A DNA stretch of 64,000 nucleotides, from positions 1,488,001 to 1,552,000 of the forward strand of contig NZ_CP139348.1 in the NCBI RefSeq assembly GCF_038561965.1. The letters are read 5' to 3'. This document shows positions 37,147 through 47,284 of this stretch, piece after piece (position 1 is the stretch's first letter; each line of letters opens with the position of its first letter). Below the pieces are notes generated by a model. It saw only the letters and a list, made by a program, of their open reading frames with translations. It did not search any database and was not told the origin of the DNA. This DNA comes from Stutzerimonas stutzeri. GTDB lineage: Bacteria; Pseudomonadota; Gammaproteobacteria; Pseudomonadales; Pseudomonadaceae. A program made the position numbers and the translations under genes.

Positions 37147-37370
37147 GGCTTCGCTACTGGCATACGTGGGTGGGTGCGGAATTATAGGCGGCGCTCCCCC
37201 GGCAAAACTGTGCACTTGAACGGCGCTATGCGTGACGGGACTCGCAGAACGGAAAATACGCGACGGTTACTTGGCGCCGAATGAACCCGCGTCAGTATAT
37301 GGCCGTGGCGGACGTGTCCTGCACCGGCGGAAGCGTTATCCTCCGGTGGTGCACGTTAGAGATCGCCGCC

Positions 37371-37829
37371 ATGACCAAATCGATTGCTTCGTCCTTGCTT
37401 CTGTTCGCCTGTCTTGTCCTTTCGGCCTGCGAGAAGGAATGGGGTGTCGATCAACATGGGCGCGAAATCACCGCGACACAGTTGCAGGGGCAGTGGCTAT
37501 TGATCAATTACTGGGCAGAATGGTGCGGGCCTTGCCGTACCGAGATACCGGAGCTGAATGCCTTGGCTGAAGCCGAGCCAGGCCTGGAAGTGCTTGGGGT
37601 CAACTTCGATGAGCTGCGTGGTGAGGAGCTTGCTCAGGCTGCCGAGGCGCTGGGAATTCGCTTCCGAGTGCTCAGCGATGACCCTGCCGAACGCCTGCAA
37701 TTACCGCGTAGCCAGGTGTTGCCGGTGACGTATCTGGTCGACGATAAGGGCGTTGTGCGAGAGCGCCTGGTTGGCGAGCAGACCGCCGATGGGATACTCG
37801 CGCATCTGGCGCGGTTGAGAGGCGATTAA
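37371..37829 (+). CDS. TlpA-like thioredoxin lipoprotein
   Basis: 152 residues. Lipobox LVLSAC gives Cys20; the thioredoxin domain carries WCGPC (Cys52, Cys55), then the cis-proline loop LPVTYLVDD. Probably anchored to a membrane facing the periplasm, acting as a disulfide reductase. ATG 37371 is chosen because the signal peptide begins there; the frame is open further upstream. Divergent from the hypothetical gene at 36754. Confidence 0.88.
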   Translation: MTKSIASSLLLFACLVLSACEKEWGVDQHGREITATQLQGQWLLINYWAEWCGPCRTEIPELNALAEAEPGLEVLGVNFDELRGEELAQAAEALGIRFRVLSDDPAERLQLPRSQVLPVTYLVDDKGVVRERLVGEQTADGILAHLARLRGD

Positions 37830-37839
37830 CACGGGCGCC

Positions 37840-38412
37840 TCATGGTTTGACGTACCAGAAGTCCTGCCAGAACCCTATCACCTTGGCGGGGTAGCGGTTC
37901 TTGCCCAGGCTTCCGTTATAGCGCGCCAGTGCCCGATTGATGTCACCATTTTCCTTCTTCAGGTAGTAGCTGAGGATGGTACAGCCATAGCGAAGATTGG
38001 TGGCGTTGTCGGTGAGGTTGTCCTGCGGGCGTCCTAGCTCGGCTTTCCAGAAAGGCATAACCTGCATCATGCCCTGAGCACCGACACTGGATATGGCGAA
38101 GCGGTCGAAGAGGCTTTCGGCATGAATCAGCGCCAACACCAGTTCGGGCTTCAGGCCCGCCTTGCTTGCCTCTCGGTGCACCAGTCTGAGAATCGACAGC
38201 CTCTGCTCGACGTCCGGCACGTAGCGCTTGAGGCGGCCGGACATGTCCACCAGCCAGACTTCGGCATCGAAGCGATCCTGAAAGCTGTCCGCTTCGGCAA
38301 CGGTTCGCTGCATGAGGTCACGCAGCTCGGGTTCCGGAGCTTGGCGAATGTTGGCCGCCGCCGGTAGTGCGCACACCAGTAGCAGGGCGAGCAGAAGAGC
38401 AGACGTCTTCAT
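37840..38412 (-). CDS. Lytic murein transglycosylase (SLT domain)
   Basis: 190 residues. Signal peptide (cleavage after PAAA), then a helical region, then an SLT domain with the catalytic Glu99 in HAESLFDRFAISS and GAQGMMQVMP. Cleaves peptidoglycan glycan strands. Small for an SLT enzyme, with no extra domain. It follows a hypothetical lipoprotein by five bases on the same strand, and both follow proS. Confidence 0.87.
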   Translation of the reverse strand: MKTSALLLALLLVCALPAAANIRQAPEPELRDLMQRTVAEADSFQDRFDAEVWLVDMSGRLKRYVPDVEQRLSILRLVHREASKAGLKPELVLALIHAESLFDRFAISSVGAQGMMQVMPFWKAELGRPQDNLTDNATNLRYGCTILSYYLKKENGDINRALARYNGSLGKNRYPAKVIGFWQDFWYVKP

Positions 38413-38417
38413 CGGTT

Positions 38418-39347
38418 TCAGTTTCCGCTACTGCCTTCGATCAGGCTTTGCAGAAACTGCTGCTGCAGCTCTGGATCGTTGCGTGTCAGCTCGATGAGGC
38501 TCTGTTCAAGCTCGCTGGCTTCTTCTTCCAGGCCCAGCTCAGACAGGCGTCGGACGCGATGCACCCATTGCGCTACATCGTCGCCTTCAAGATCATCGAA
38601 GATCAGGTCATGAGCTTCCTGCAGCTTGCCACGCAGCTTATGGCTGACCAGCAGCGTCGCGTCTGCGCGGGTGCCGTCCTGACTATCTTCTACTGACAAC
38701 TGCAGCTTGCCGACCTGGGCGATGTCCTGATCGGCGAAGGGGCCATCGAGGAGGTTCAGGCGCAGCATGCCGTGGCGATCAGTAGACAGCTCGTGGGTGT
38801 GCAGGCCGGCGATGACCATCACCGGTCGTTCGGCCCATGGCAGGCTGGTGTATTCAAGTCGCGCATCTCTACGCTGCTCATTCAGACTGGCCAGGTTCTG
38901 TTGCGAGCGGCCGTTGGACTCGACGTTCATGAACGGGTTGATGCCGGCGAAGCCGTAGCTGATCCAGCCGCGGGTGGCGCGCTCCGGAACATTGCCGAGC
39001 ATCACGACGTTAAGCACATTGGCGCCGACACCCGCGACTACTGCGACGAAACCCATGGGTATCTCGTACAGCTCGCGCCAGGGCTGGTAGGGCGTGTAGC
39101 GGTCGTAACGGCGCGTGACTTCGAAATCGGTGACTTCGAATGTCTTCTGCTCCTGCACGCGGATACGGCGTTGCGGCAGCTCGAGTACCTGAGGTTCGCC
39201 AAGCTCGATGCGCAGGCTATGGTCGAGCAGTTTGCGCTCGGTGCGCGCCTCGTGCTCGCTGCGTTGCGGCAAGTGGTTGGCGCAGCCACCAAGGAGCAGC
39301 GTCGCAAGGGCGACGCTGGTTGAAACGACAACATGTCGGTTGAGCAT
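38418..39347 (-). CDS. Hypothetical lipoprotein, 309 residues
   Basis: Lipobox LLLGGC at residue ~22. The mature protein is mixed; one hydrophobic stretch (MGFVAVVAGVGANVLNVVML) near residue ~98 could span or lie in the membrane, and the C-terminal ~70 residues are strongly acidic and helical (LEEEASELEQSLIELTRN). Not recognised. Cotranscribed with the downstream transglycosylase (five bases) and just after proS (nine bases), so an envelope role is likely by context. Confidence 0.78.
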   Translation of the reverse strand: MLNRHVVVSTSVALATLLLGGCANHLPQRSEHEARTERKLLDHSLRIELGEPQVLELPQRRIRVQEQKTFEVTDFEVTRRYDRYTPYQPWRELYEIPMGFVAVVAGVGANVLNVVMLGNVPERATRGWISYGFAGINPFMNVESNGRSQQNLASLNEQRRDARLEYTSLPWAERPVMVIAGLHTHELSTDRHGMLRLNLLDGPFADQDIAQVGKLQLSVEDSQDGTRADATLLVSHKLRGKLQEAHDLIFDDLEGDDVAQWVHRVRRLSELGLEEEASELEQSLIELTRNDPELQQQFLQSLIEGSSGN

Positions 39348-39356
39348 GGTTTCCGA

Positions 39357-41072
39357 TCAGCGATTAGCACGCGAGTTGATGAAGGACAGAATCTCGGCAG
39401 CCGCGACCGGCTGAGGCTGGGCGTCACGGCGATGCTTGTATTCCAGGGTGCCGTCGGTCAGCCCGCGATCGCTGATGACGATCCGATGCGGGATACCGAT
39501 TAGCTCCATGTCGGCGAATTTGACGCCAGGGCTGGTCTTTTTGTCACGGTCATCGAGCAGCACTTCATAACCGGCAGCGGTGAGCTCGGCGTAGAGTCGA
39601 TCGGTGGCCTCTTTTACCGCTTCGGCCTCATATTTCATCGGCACTAGCGCGATCTGGAAGGGCGCCAGTGCGTCCGGCCAGAGAATGCCGCGGTCGTCGT
39701 AGTTCTGCTCGATCGCGGCAGCCACCACGCGGGAAACGCCGATGCCGTAGCAGCCCATGGTCAGCGTTGCAGGCTTGCCATTCTCGCCCATCACGTTGCA
39801 GTTCATGGCTTCGCTGTACTTCGTGCCAAGTTGGAAGATGTGCCCTACCTCGATGCCGCGCTTGATGACCAAGTTGCCCTGACCATCCGGGCTCGGATCA
39901 CCCGCTACTACGTTGCGTAGGTCGGCAACTTGCGGCAGCGGCAGATCGCGCTCCCAGTTAAGGCCGAAATAGTGCTTGTCGTCGACATTGGCGCCTGCGC
40001 CGAAATCACTCATCAGTGCGACGGAGCGATCAATCACGCAAGGAATCGGCAGGTTTAGCGGGCCCAGCGAGCCGGGGCCCGCACCGATGACGGCGCGGAT
40101 TTCCGCTTCGGAGGCGAACACCAGCGGGCTGGCAACCTGTTCGAGATTGGCTGCCTTGATTTCATTGAGTTCGTGGTCGCCGCGTACGATCAAGGCGATC
40201 AGCTGGCCTTTCTCGACGCCATGAACCACCAGCGTTTTAACGGTCTTCTCGATGGCCAGGCCAAACTGTTCGACCAGTTCGATGATCGTCTTGGCGTTTG
40301 GTGTATCGGCCAGCCGCAGTTCCTCGCTAGCCGCGGCGCGCTCGGTCTCGCGTGGAATGGCTTCGGCTTTCTCGATATTGGCGGCGTAATCGGAGGTGTC
40401 GCTGAAGGCGATGTCATCCTCGCCGGATTCTGCCAATACATGAAACTCGTGGGAGCCGGTTCCGCCAATGGAGCCGGTGTCGGCCTGCACGGGGCGGAAA
40501 TCAAGACCGAGGCGGGTGAAGACGTTGCAGTACGCCTGATGCATGCGGTCGTAGGTATCCTGCAGCGATTCCTGAGTCAGATGGAAGGAGTAGGCATCCT
40601 TCATCAGAAACTCGCGGCCTCGCATGAGGCCGAAGCGCGGCCGTATCTCGTCGCGGAACTTGGTTTGGATCTGGTAGAAGTTGATCGGCAGCTGCTTGTA
40701 GCTATGAAGCTCATTGCGCGCCAGGTCTGTAATGACCTCTTCATGGGTCGGGCCTACGCAGAACTCGCGGTTGTGGCGGTCTTTCAGTCGCAGCAACTCC
40801 GGGCCGTACTGCTCCCAGCGGCCGGATTCCTGCCAAAGCTCGGCGGGCTGGATGGCGGGCATCAGCACTTCCAGGGCGCCTGCCTTGTTCATTTCCTCGC
40901 GAACGATGGCCTCGGCCTTGCGCAGTGCACGCAGTCCCATTGGCATCCAGGTGTACAGTCCGGAAGCCAGCTTGCGGATCATCCCGGCGCGCAGCATCAG
41001 CTGGTGGCTGATGACCACTGCATCGGATGGGGTTTCTTTGAGGGTCGAGAGCAGGAACTGACTGGTGCGCAT
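39357..41072 (-). CDS. proS: Prolyl-tRNA synthetase
   Basis: 571 residues, bacterial-type class II ProRS. Motif 2/3 elements such as [21 protein letters not shown] (long motif; residues ~136-156) and [13 protein letters not shown] are present. A ~180-residue YbaK-like editing insertion lies between (residues ~225-405), which clears Ala-tRNA(Pro). It leads a run including the lipoprotein and transglycosylase on the same strand. Confidence 0.97.
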   Translation of the reverse strand: MRTSQFLLSTLKETPSDAVVISHQLMLRAGMIRKLASGLYTWMPMGLRALRKAEAIVREEMNKAGALEVLMPAIQPAELWQESGRWEQYGPELLRLKDRHNREFCVGPTHEEVITDLARNELHSYKQLPINFYQIQTKFRDEIRPRFGLMRGREFLMKDAYSFHLTQESLQDTYDRMHQAYCNVFTRLGLDFRPVQADTGSIGGTGSHEFHVLAESGEDDIAFSDTSDYAANIEKAEAIPRETERAAASEELRLADTPNAKTIIELVEQFGLAIEKTVKTLVVHGVEKGQLIALIVRGDHELNEIKAANLEQVASPLVFASEAEIRAVIGAGPGSLGPLNLPIPCVIDRSVALMSDFGAGANVDDKHYFGLNWERDLPLPQVADLRNVVAGDPSPDGQGNLVIKRGIEVGHIFQLGTKYSEAMNCNVMGENGKPATLTMGCYGIGVSRVVAAAIEQNYDDRGILWPDALAPFQIALVPMKYEAEAVKEATDRLYAELTAAGYEVLLDDRDKKTSPGVKFADMELIGIPHRIVISDRGLTDGTLEYKHRRDAQPQPVAAAEILSFINSRANR

Positions 41073-41179
41073 GTGGCCGTTATGTCCTTGCAGAGGCTGA
41101 AATTTAGCTCGGCATTGTACGGCGCGCGGGGTGCGACGTATAGGATCGACATGGCCGCTGGGCTGGGCGTTGAAACGAA

Positions 41180-41206
41180 GAGCCCGGCTTTCGCCGGGCT
41201 CCGTTT
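41180..41206. terminator. Terminator between oprD and proS
   Basis: Nine-base stem GAGCCCGGC / GCCGGGCTC with a TTTC loop at 41180-41201. It lies 32 bases after the oprD stop on the minus strand, with TTCGTTT following on that strand; on the plus strand CGTTTT follows. It is the likely oprD terminator. Confidence 0.8.
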
Positions 41207-41232
41207 TGCATCGAATGAACTGAACGCCTGGG

Positions 41233-42528
41233 TTACAGGATGCTCAGTGGGTATTCGACGAATGCTCGGATTTCGTTCAGGTCCGGGCTGTAGTACTCGC
41301 GCATGTCGCTGTTCGAACGATAGATCGAGTTGCGCAGCTTCAGCGACAGGTCTTTCGCCGGGCCGCTCTGTACGACGTACTGGACCTGGTTGAAGAACTC
41401 GCGCTCCTTACCTTCGCCGGTGCCGGTATCTACGTTGTCGCCGTAGACATAGGCGGTTTTCCAGAACAGACCTGGAACGCCGTAACCGCTGAAGTCCAGC
41501 TCATAGCTGGCCTGCCAGGAGCGTTCGTCCTTGGAGTTGAAGTCGGAGTAGTAGGAGTTGGCTACCCAGATGGAGCCGCCGCCGTCGCCGATGTCGTAAT
41601 CGTAACCACGATCACCGCTGACACGTTGGTGAGCCAGGATGAACGCGTGCGCGCCGACTGAGTACTTGGCGGCCAGGCTCCAAATGGTGTTGTCGTGCGA
41701 TTCGCGCGCGCCGAGCTCATTAACCGAGCCGTCGTCGTTGAAGGTCGTGTCCGCGGCTTGGACATAGTCCTTGTCGTAATCGGAACGGTAAATGTTGAAA
41801 TCCAAGCTAAGCGACTGGTCGCTGCTGAAGGGCATCACATAGTTGACGTTGGCATATTTCTTCTTGGCAACGTCCTCGTTGTCAGCGAAATACAGCGACG
41901 TGCTCAAATTTTCATTGAATGCATAGGTGCCGCCGACCACGTTGATGCTCTTCAGGCCTACATCGTCACGGCTGGAGGACTGCATGGTGCTGTCAGCTGT
42001 AAAGCGACCAGCGTTCAGCTCCAGACCTTCAATCTCGTTGCTGGTGACGAGGGTGCCGGTGAACGATTCGGGCAGCAGGCGCGAATCGTCATAAGCTAGA
42101 ACCGGCATGGACGGGAACTGGTTGCCGTACTTGATTACGGTATTGGAGAACTGAGCCTTGATAGCGGCGCCGGCCTGGGACAGGTCGCGCTCTGGATCGC
42201 CGTTGGAGTCACGCTCGAACATGGCGCCATAGGTGTGGCCGCGGCCGCCATCGAGGCGAACGCCCAGCAGGCCATAGGCATCCACGCCTACGCCGATGGT
42301 GCCTTGGGTGAAGCCGGACTCGAAGGTGGTGATGAAGCCTTGGCCCCAGCTCCGAACGTCGCCTGCGCCATCTTTATAGTCGCGGTTGAAGTACGTGTTG
42401 CGCAGCAACAGATCGAGACTCGCGTCCTCCACGAAACCCTTGGACTCCGATTGCTGGCTGGCCAGCGCCATCTGGGAGGTGCCCGCCGATACGGCTAGGG
42501 CGATTACGCTCCACTTCATCACTTTCAT
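41233..42528 (-). CDS. OprD-family outer-membrane porin
   Basis: 431 residues, signal peptide with cleavage after MALA, and the OprD family N-terminus ([20 protein letters not shown]). An 18-strand barrel for basic amino acids, small peptides or carboxylates; the substrate class cannot be fixed. By position next to proS it corresponds to P. aeruginosa OprD (PA0958, by memory), but family members vary, so no symbol is given. GGAG lies 10 bases before the ATG. A hairpin sits in the leader just upstream. Confidence 0.9.
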   Translation of the reverse strand: MKVMKWSVIALAVSAGTSQMALASQQSESKGFVEDASLDLLLRNTYFNRDYKDGAGDVRSWGQGFITTFESGFTQGTIGVGVDAYGLLGVRLDGGRGHTYGAMFERDSNGDPERDLSQAGAAIKAQFSNTVIKYGNQFPSMPVLAYDDSRLLPESFTGTLVTSNEIEGLELNAGRFTADSTMQSSSRDDVGLKSINVVGGTYAFNENLSTSLYFADNEDVAKKKYANVNYVMPFSSDQSLSLDFNIYRSDYDKDYVQAADTTFNDDGSVNELGARESHDNTIWSLAAKYSVGAHAFILAHQRVSGDRGYDYDIGDGGGSIWVANSYYSDFNSKDERSWQASYELDFSGYGVPGLFWKTAYVYGDNVDTGTGEGKEREFFNQVQYVVQSGPAKDLSLKLRNSIYRSNSDMREYYSPDLNEIRAFVEYPLSIL

Positions 42529-42962
42529 TGTGATTGCTCCTTTGGTTTAAAAATGGTGCTTACCTTTCTGCGGTGGGCAGAAAGGGTGCAACTTCTTAGT
42601 CCCGCATCAGGCTTTAGCCAATTATGGCTGCTCTCGCAAAAAAGCCATCCAGAGAATGTACTGTTTAGCTCTAGTGCAGCGCTAGAGCAAGCTGCGCAGC
42701 TCCATTGTGGCGTTTTTGAAGCTGTCGTTGTGTTCTCTTCTTGGGGTTAGCAAGAATCGTACTCAAATCGTCTGGCTGGGTTTCTCTGCCTTTGCCGTGA
42801 GGTTGCAGGCCCTCCGTTGCACCGCAATAGCGCGCGTTCGGTTACCGCTGGCACCACTAGCGGGCGCCACTGACGGGTTATTATAGGTGATGCTTGGGGC
42901 GTTCTTTTTTCACGTTCATTATCTGACGAGCCGGCGTCCGACTCGTTTTCAAAGGGGTTTTT
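42529..42962. other. oprD / HIT-gene divergent intergenic region
   Basis: 434 bases with no supported gene. It should hold the promoter and leader of the oprD-like gene and the promoter of the HIT gene. Notable structure: a hairpin at 42563-42585 in the oprD leader, and a palindrome at 42668-42688 (GCTCTAG and CTAGAGC, seven-base loop). The remainder is unremarkable. Confidence 0.6.
42563..42585 (-). promoter_or_regulatory. Hairpin in the oprD-like gene leader
   Basis: A perfect nine-base stem CCTTTCTGC / GCAGAAAGG with a GGTGG loop, 35 bases upstream of the start codon on the minus strand and followed there by ATTTTT. It could be an attenuator, a message-stabilising stem, or a site controlling ribosome access. 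No ligand is implied by the sequence. Confidence 0.45.
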
Positions 42963-43385
42963 ATGTTCGCTCTCGATCCACGCCTGGAGCAGGATACGTT
43001 ACTGCTTGGCGACTTCTCGCTGTGTCGATTGCTGTTGATGAATGATGCTCAGTACCCTTGGTTCATCCTGGTGCCGCGCCGTGAGGACGTCAGTGAATTA
43101 TTCCAGCTCGATGTGGCCGACCAGCAGGCATTGTGGCGGGAGGCAACGTCGCTGGCCGAGACGGTCAAGGACACTTTCGGTGCGGACAAAATGAACATCG
43201 CAACGCTTGGCAATATGGTCGGGCAGCTACATATGCACGTCATCGCAAGGCGTCGCGACGACGCGGCCTGGCCGGCGCCGGTATGGGGCAAGCATCCTGC
43301 CAAGCCTTACAGCGATGAAGAAGTGGCGGCCATCAGGCACAAGCTCAGGCTAGTGCTGACCAATCAATTCCGTTTTGGAGAATGA
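42963..43385 (+). CDS. HIT-domain hydrolase/transferase
   Basis: 140 residues. The histidine triad motif [10 protein letters not shown] is near residue ~90. HIT proteins hydrolyse or transfer nucleotide phosphates; the exact substrate is unknown. The ATG overlaps nothing upstream and the stop overlaps slyX by four bases, giving a HIT-slyX pair. Confidence 0.9.
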   Translation: MFALDPRLEQDTLLLGDFSLCRLLLMNDAQYPWFILVPRREDVSELFQLDVADQQALWREATSLAETVKDTFGADKMNIATLGNMVGQLHMHVIARRRDDAAWPAPVWGKHPAKPYSDEEVAAIRHKLRLVLTNQFRFGE

Positions 43386-43594
43386 CCGTGGAGCTGGAGT
43401 CGAGAGTGATGGATCTGGAAACGCGTCTGGCGTTTCAGGACGACACGATTCAGGCGTTGAACGATGTGCTGGTCGAGCAACAGCGGATCATGGAGCGAAT
43501 GCAGCTGCAGTTGCGCGCCCTGGCCAAACGTCAGGAAGAAATGCAGGTGCCGATGGACGCTGGTGAGGATGAAGCTCCGCCACCGCATTATTGA
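43382..43594 (+). CDS. slyX: SlyX family protein
   Basis: 70 residues. The N-terminal two-thirds is a coiled coil ([20 protein letters not shown]) and the end is the conserved PPPHY. SlyX function is not known; proposed partners of the SlyD folding helper are not established. Overlaps the HIT gene by four bases. Confidence 0.9.
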   Translation: MTVELESRVMDLETRLAFQDDTIQALNDVLVEQQRIMERMQLQLRALAKRQEEMQVPMDAGEDEAPPPHY

Positions 43595-43607
43595 CTAACG
43601 GCAGGCA

Positions 43608-43634
43608 ATGGGGAGGTGGGCATGCCCTCCCCAT
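43608..43634. terminator. Probable bidirectional terminator, slyX / cold-shock gene
   Basis: Stem ATGGGGAGG / CCTCCCCAT with a nine-base loop between the convergent genes. No T-run follows on either strand, so it may instead act as a message 3'-end stem. Confidence 0.5.
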
Positions 43635-43646
43635 CATCAATGGCGC

Positions 43647-44273
43647 TTATCGGTCCGATTCAATCGGGACGACGTCTTCTGCCTGAAGTCCCTTGTCACG
43701 CATCATGATGCTGAACTGCACACGCTGGCCTTCGACCAGGACGCGATGCCCTTCTCCGCGGATGGCGCGGAAATGCACGAACACATCATCTCCGCTGTCC
43801 CTGGAAATAAAGCCGAAGCCCTTGGATGTGTTGAACCACTTCACGGTGCCGGCTTCTCGGCCCGCCGTTGAAGACGTGCCGGTGCCTGCGCCCGTGCTGG
43901 CATTGGTGCGAGTCGGTTTAGCCTGCTTGCGCTGCGCTCGAGGCGTGGCCAGGTGCAGCAGCACCGCGATCAGGGCAAGCAGCAGGCTGGCGAGCGTAGC
44001 GGGCTGGCCGGCGATCTGCTGCAGCGATGCGAGCACGATAACCGACTGCAGTACGACGGAAAGCAGCAATAGTGCGGACGCGGCGATGATTGTGGGGCGG
44101 GTCCGGGCGTCGATCAGCAAGGCGGAAGGAGCGAACTGGACGTTCAGTAAGCCCAGCATCAGCAGGCACAGCGCCTCAGGTTGCAGTAGAAGCGGCAGGG
44201 CGCCGCGCAGGCTTGGAACAAAGGACAGCAATAGGGCAATCACGCCCGCCAGAACATGGATGATCTTTAGCAT
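43647..44273 (-). CDS. Membrane-tethered cold-shock domain protein
   Basis: 208 residues. Residues ~4-110 contain four hydrophobic helices; then a flexible Thr/Ser/Gly/Ala linker (~111-140); then a complete cold-shock domain at ~141-205 with RNP1 KGFGFI (151-156) and RNP2 VFVHF (164-168). The domain binds single-stranded nucleic acid; here it is tethered to the inner membrane with the domain predicted in the cytoplasm. ATG 44273 is preferred; GTG 44300 is possible. The order (helices first) is the reverse of the common cold-shock-DUF1294 fusion. It corresponds by position to P. aeruginosa PA0961 (memory). Confidence 0.82.
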   Translation of the reverse strand: MLKIIHVLAGVIALLLSFVPSLRGALPLLLQPEALCLLMLGLLNVQFAPSALLIDARTRPTIIAASALLLLSVVLQSVIVLASLQQIAGQPATLASLLLALIAVLLHLATPRAQRKQAKPTRTNASTGAGTGTSSTAGREAGTVKWFNTSKGFGFISRDSGDDVFVHFRAIRGEGHRVLVEGQRVQFSIMMRDKGLQAEDVVPIESDR

Positions 44274-44539
44274 TCTTGTATGACTCACGGTTGATAACAC
44301 GACAGAAGAAGCCGCAAGGCCAGGAGCTCGTGGAAAACGTTCGTCGGTCAGGGCTGAACACTGTTCGAGAAACCGCGCGGGTCCGGGCTGCAGCGCGGCG
44401 TATTTAACAGTAAAGGAGGAGGGCGCTCAAATGCGCGTTCCGCAGCATGGATAAAGTGCAGGGGTGTGCGTGGCGGTTTCGACAAAGATCAGCGGTAATG
44501 TTGGGCAGGGCGCACACGGGCGCCCCGTCCAGAGGCAGC

Positions 44540-45010
44540 TTAGGCTGAGAGCAGGCTGCGCAGCATCCAGGCAGTCTTCTCGTGGCTTTGCATGCGCTGG
44601 GTCAGCAGGTCGGCGGTTGGTTCGTCATTGACCTTGTCCAGCAGCGGGAAGATGCCGCGGGCGGTGCGTACGACCGCTTCCTGACCTTCTACCAGCAGCT
44701 TGATCATCTCTTCGGCTGAAGGTACGCCTTCTTCTTCTTTGATCGAACTCAGGCGTGCATAGGCTGCGTAAGTGCCCGGTGCTGGAAAGCCCAGGGTGCG
44801 GATGCGCTCGGCAATGTCATCTACGGCGAGGGCAAGTTCGGTGTACTGGGTTTCGAACATGGTATGCAGCGTGTTGAACATCGGACCGGTAACGTTCCAG
44901 TGGAAGTTATGGGTCTTCAGGTACAGGGTGTAGGTGTCGGCGAGTAGACGAGACAGACCCTCGGCGATGGCTGCCCGGTCCTGCTCGGCGATGCCAATGT
45001 TGATTTCCAT
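44540..45010 (-). CDS. dps: DNA-binding protein from starved cells (Dps)
   Basis: 156-residue ferritin-like dodecamer subunit. The ferroxidase-site residues are in [10 protein letters not shown] and the helical run [20 protein letters not shown]. It stores iron, detoxifies peroxide and protects DNA in stationary phase. GGAGAAAAAGC gives a strong ribosome binding site for ATG 45010. The N-terminus is short, without a long Lys-rich DNA-binding tail. Confidence 0.92.
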   Translation of the reverse strand: MEINIGIAEQDRAAIAEGLSRLLADTYTLYLKTHNFHWNVTGPMFNTLHTMFETQYTELALAVDDIAERIRTLGFPAPGTYAAYARLSSIKEEEGVPSAEEMIKLLVEGQEAVVRTARGIFPLLDKVNDEPTADLLTQRMQSHEKTAWMLRSLLSA

Positions 45011-45358
45011 GCTTTTTCTCCTGGTGGATGGTTCAGCCATTAGTTATGCCAGAAAAACGCGTGACGTGGTGAAGCGATGCGTTTCTGGCGGGGCTCGGGG
45101 TTTGGAAGGCCGGGATCAAGTCAGGGTTCCATCGCCAGCCCGATTTCCAATCGCCCAGGGGCAACGGCTGCGCCGCGCTGATTATGCAGATATAATCCCG
45201 CGCTTATGCCCGGCGGCCTCTGCGCGAGCCGCAGCGCCCGGCGTCATATGCGGTAACGCGTGCGGCAAAAGCCGTTTGCGCAGAGCTGCAACAGTGCGGT
45301 CAGCCTGTCGCGTCTCTAGCGCCCCATCGAATTCAAGATACGAGAAGCGAACTCCACC
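45011..45358. other. Divergent intergenic region dps / aspS
   Basis: 348 bases without a gene. On the dps side lies an imperfect inverted repeat, GCCAGAAAAACGC at 45048-45060 and GCGTTTCTGGC at 45079-45089. On the aspS side is a perfect TATAAT at 45191-45196. Nothing else was recognised. Confidence 0.6.
45191..45196 (+). promoter_or_regulatory. aspS: Likely -10 element of the aspS promoter
   Basis: Perfect consensus TATAAT 163 bases before the aspS start. A matching -35 at 17 bases (TTGACA-like) is not seen; the upstream hexamer is CTGCGC. Activators or extended contacts would be needed, so the assignment is moderate. Confidence 0.45.
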
Positions 45359-47134
45359 ATGATGCGCAGCCACTATTGCGGCCAATTGAACGAAAGCCTG
45401 GACGGCCAGGAAATCACTCTTTGCGGCTGGGTACATCGCCGTCGTGACCATGGCGGGGTGATCTTCCTCGACGTGCGTGATCGTGATGGCCTGGCGCAGG
45501 TGGTCTTCGATCCGGACCGCGCGGAAACCTTCGCGACGGCCGACAAGGTTCGTAGCGAGTATGTGGTGAAGATCACCGGCAAGGTGCGTCTGCGCCCAGC
45601 TGGTGCGGTGAACCCGAACATCGCTTCCGGTGCCATCGAGGTCCTCGGTTACGAGCTGGAAGTGTTGAACGAAGCGGAAACGCCGCCGTTCCCGCTCAAC
45701 GAGTACAGCGATGTCGGCGAAGAGACGCGTCTGCGCTATCGCTTCATCGACCTACGCCGTCCGGAAATGGCCGAGAAGCTCAAGCTGCGCTCGCGCATAA
45801 CCGCCAGCATCCGCCGTTATCTGGATGAAAACGGCTTCCTCGATGTGGAAACGCCGATTCTGGGTCGCCCGACGCCCGAAGGCGCGCGTGACTATCTGGT
45901 GCCCAGCCGCACCCACGCCGGCAACTTCTTTGCTTTGCCGCAGTCGCCGCAGTTGTTCAAGCAGCTGCTGATGGTCGCCGGCTTCGACCGCTACTACCAG
46001 ATCGCCAAGTGCTTCCGCGACGAAGATCTGCGTGCTGACCGTCAGCCTGAGTTCACTCAGATTGATATCGAAACCAGCTTCCTCGACGAAGCAGACATCA
46101 TCGGTATCACCGAAGGGATGATCCGCAAGTTGTTCAAGGAAGTGCTGGACCTGGAGTTCGGTGAATTCCCGCACATGCCGTTCGAAGAGGCCATGCGCCG
46201 CTATGGTTCGGACAAGCCTGACCTGCGCATTCCGCTTGAGCTGGTAGACGTTGCCGATCAGCTCAACGCTGTCGAGTTCAAGGTGTTCTCCGGCCCAGCG
46301 AACGATCCGAAAGGGCGCGTTGCTGCCCTGCGCGTGCCGGGTGCAGCGAGCATGCCGCGCAGCCAGATCGACGACTACACCAAGTTCGTTGGTATCTATG
46401 GTGCCAAGGGCTTGGCCTACATCAAGGTCAACGAGCGCGCCAAGGGCATCGAGGGACTGCAGTCGCCGATCGTCAAATTCATTCCGGAAGACAACCTTAA
46501 TGTGATCCTTGATCGCGCCGGTGCGGTCGATGGCGACATCGTCTTCTTCGGCGCTGACAAGGCGAAGATCGTTTCCGAGGCCCTGGGCGCGCTGCGCATC
46601 AAGATCGGTCACGACCTCAAGCTGCTGACCTGCGACTGGGCGCCGCTGTGGGTGGTCGACTTCCCGATGTTCGAAGAGAACGATGACGGCTCGCTGAGCG
46701 CGCTGCACCATCCGTTCACCGCACCGAAGTGCACACCTCAGGAGCTGGAGGCCAACCCGGCCGGGGCTCTGTCGCGTGCCTATGACATGGTGCTCAACGG
46801 TACTGAGCTGGGTGGCGGCTCGATCCGTATCCATCGCAAGGAAATGCAGCAGACCGTGTTCCGTATTCTCGGCATCGACGAAGCCGAGCAGGAAGAGAAG
46901 TTCGGCTTCCTGCTCGATGCACTGAAGTTCGGTGCGCCGCCGCATGGTGGTCTGGCCTTCGGCCTCGATCGTCTGGTCATGTTGATGACCGGTGCGCAGT
47001 CTATTCGTGAAGTGATCGCCTTCCCGAAAACCCAGAGCGCTGCGGACGTCATGACACAGGCGCCGGGCGCGGTGGACAGCAAGGCGCTGCGTGACCTGCA
47101 TATCCGTCTGCGCGAGCAGCCGAAGGCGGAATAA
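45359..47134 (+). CDS. aspS: Aspartyl-tRNA synthetase
   Basis: 591 residues, bacterial type with an N-terminal OB-fold (anticodon binding), class II catalytic core and a GAD insertion. Motif 2 [15 protein letters not shown] and motif 3 [11 protein letters not shown] are present. The start is ATG 45359 or 45362, giving MMRSHYCGQ or MRSHYCGQ. In pseudomonads this enzyme often charges both tRNA-Asp and tRNA-Asn, by family knowledge; gatCAB was not in the window. Confidence 0.97.
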   Translation: MMRSHYCGQLNESLDGQEITLCGWVHRRRDHGGVIFLDVRDRDGLAQVVFDPDRAETFATADKVRSEYVVKITGKVRLRPAGAVNPNIASGAIEVLGYELEVLNEAETPPFPLNEYSDVGEETRLRYRFIDLRRPEMAEKLKLRSRITASIRRYLDENGFLDVETPILGRPTPEGARDYLVPSRTHAGNFFALPQSPQLFKQLLMVAGFDRYYQIAKCFRDEDLRADRQPEFTQIDIETSFLDEADIIGITEGMIRKLFKEVLDLEFGEFPHMPFEEAMRRYGSDKPDLRIPLELVDVADQLNAVEFKVFSGPANDPKGRVAALRVPGAASMPRSQIDDYTKFVGIYGAKGLAYIKVNERAKGIEGLQSPIVKFIPEDNLNVILDRAGAVDGDIVFFGADKAKIVSEALGALRIKIGHDLKLLTCDWAPLWVVDFPMFEENDDGSLSALHHPFTAPKCTPQELEANPAGALSRAYDMVLNGTELGGGSIRIHRKEMQQTVFRILGIDEAEQEEKFGFLLDALKFGAPPHGGLAFGLDRLVMLMTGAQSIREVIAFPKTQSAADVMTQAPGAVDSKALRDLHIRLREQPKAE

Positions 47135-47143
47135 GCGCCATCC

Positions 47144-47174
47144 GAAGCCTGGTTCTGCCAGGCTTCTTCGTCTT
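47144..47174 (+). terminator. aspS: aspS terminator
   Basis: Nine-base stem GAAGCCTGG / CCAGGCTTC with a five-base loop, ten bases after the aspS stop and followed by TTCGTCTT. Confidence 0.7.
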
Positions 47175-47284
47175 GCGGCCTAGCGCCGCGCAGGCGTAAC
47201 GGTGATACCGCGTTTCGTCCTGATAGATAACGCAGGCGGGGCGGTTATCGAGATTTCTGATTCAGTCGAAGAATGGAGTGAGTT

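Noticed and set aside
40173..41393. 406-codon plus-strand frame opposite proS
   Set aside because: Antisense shadow; runs past the proS start into the oprD terminator and 3' end with no start signal.
45752..47101. 449-codon minus-strand frame opposite aspS
   Set aside because: Shadow of a highly expressed synthetase gene; no family resemblance.
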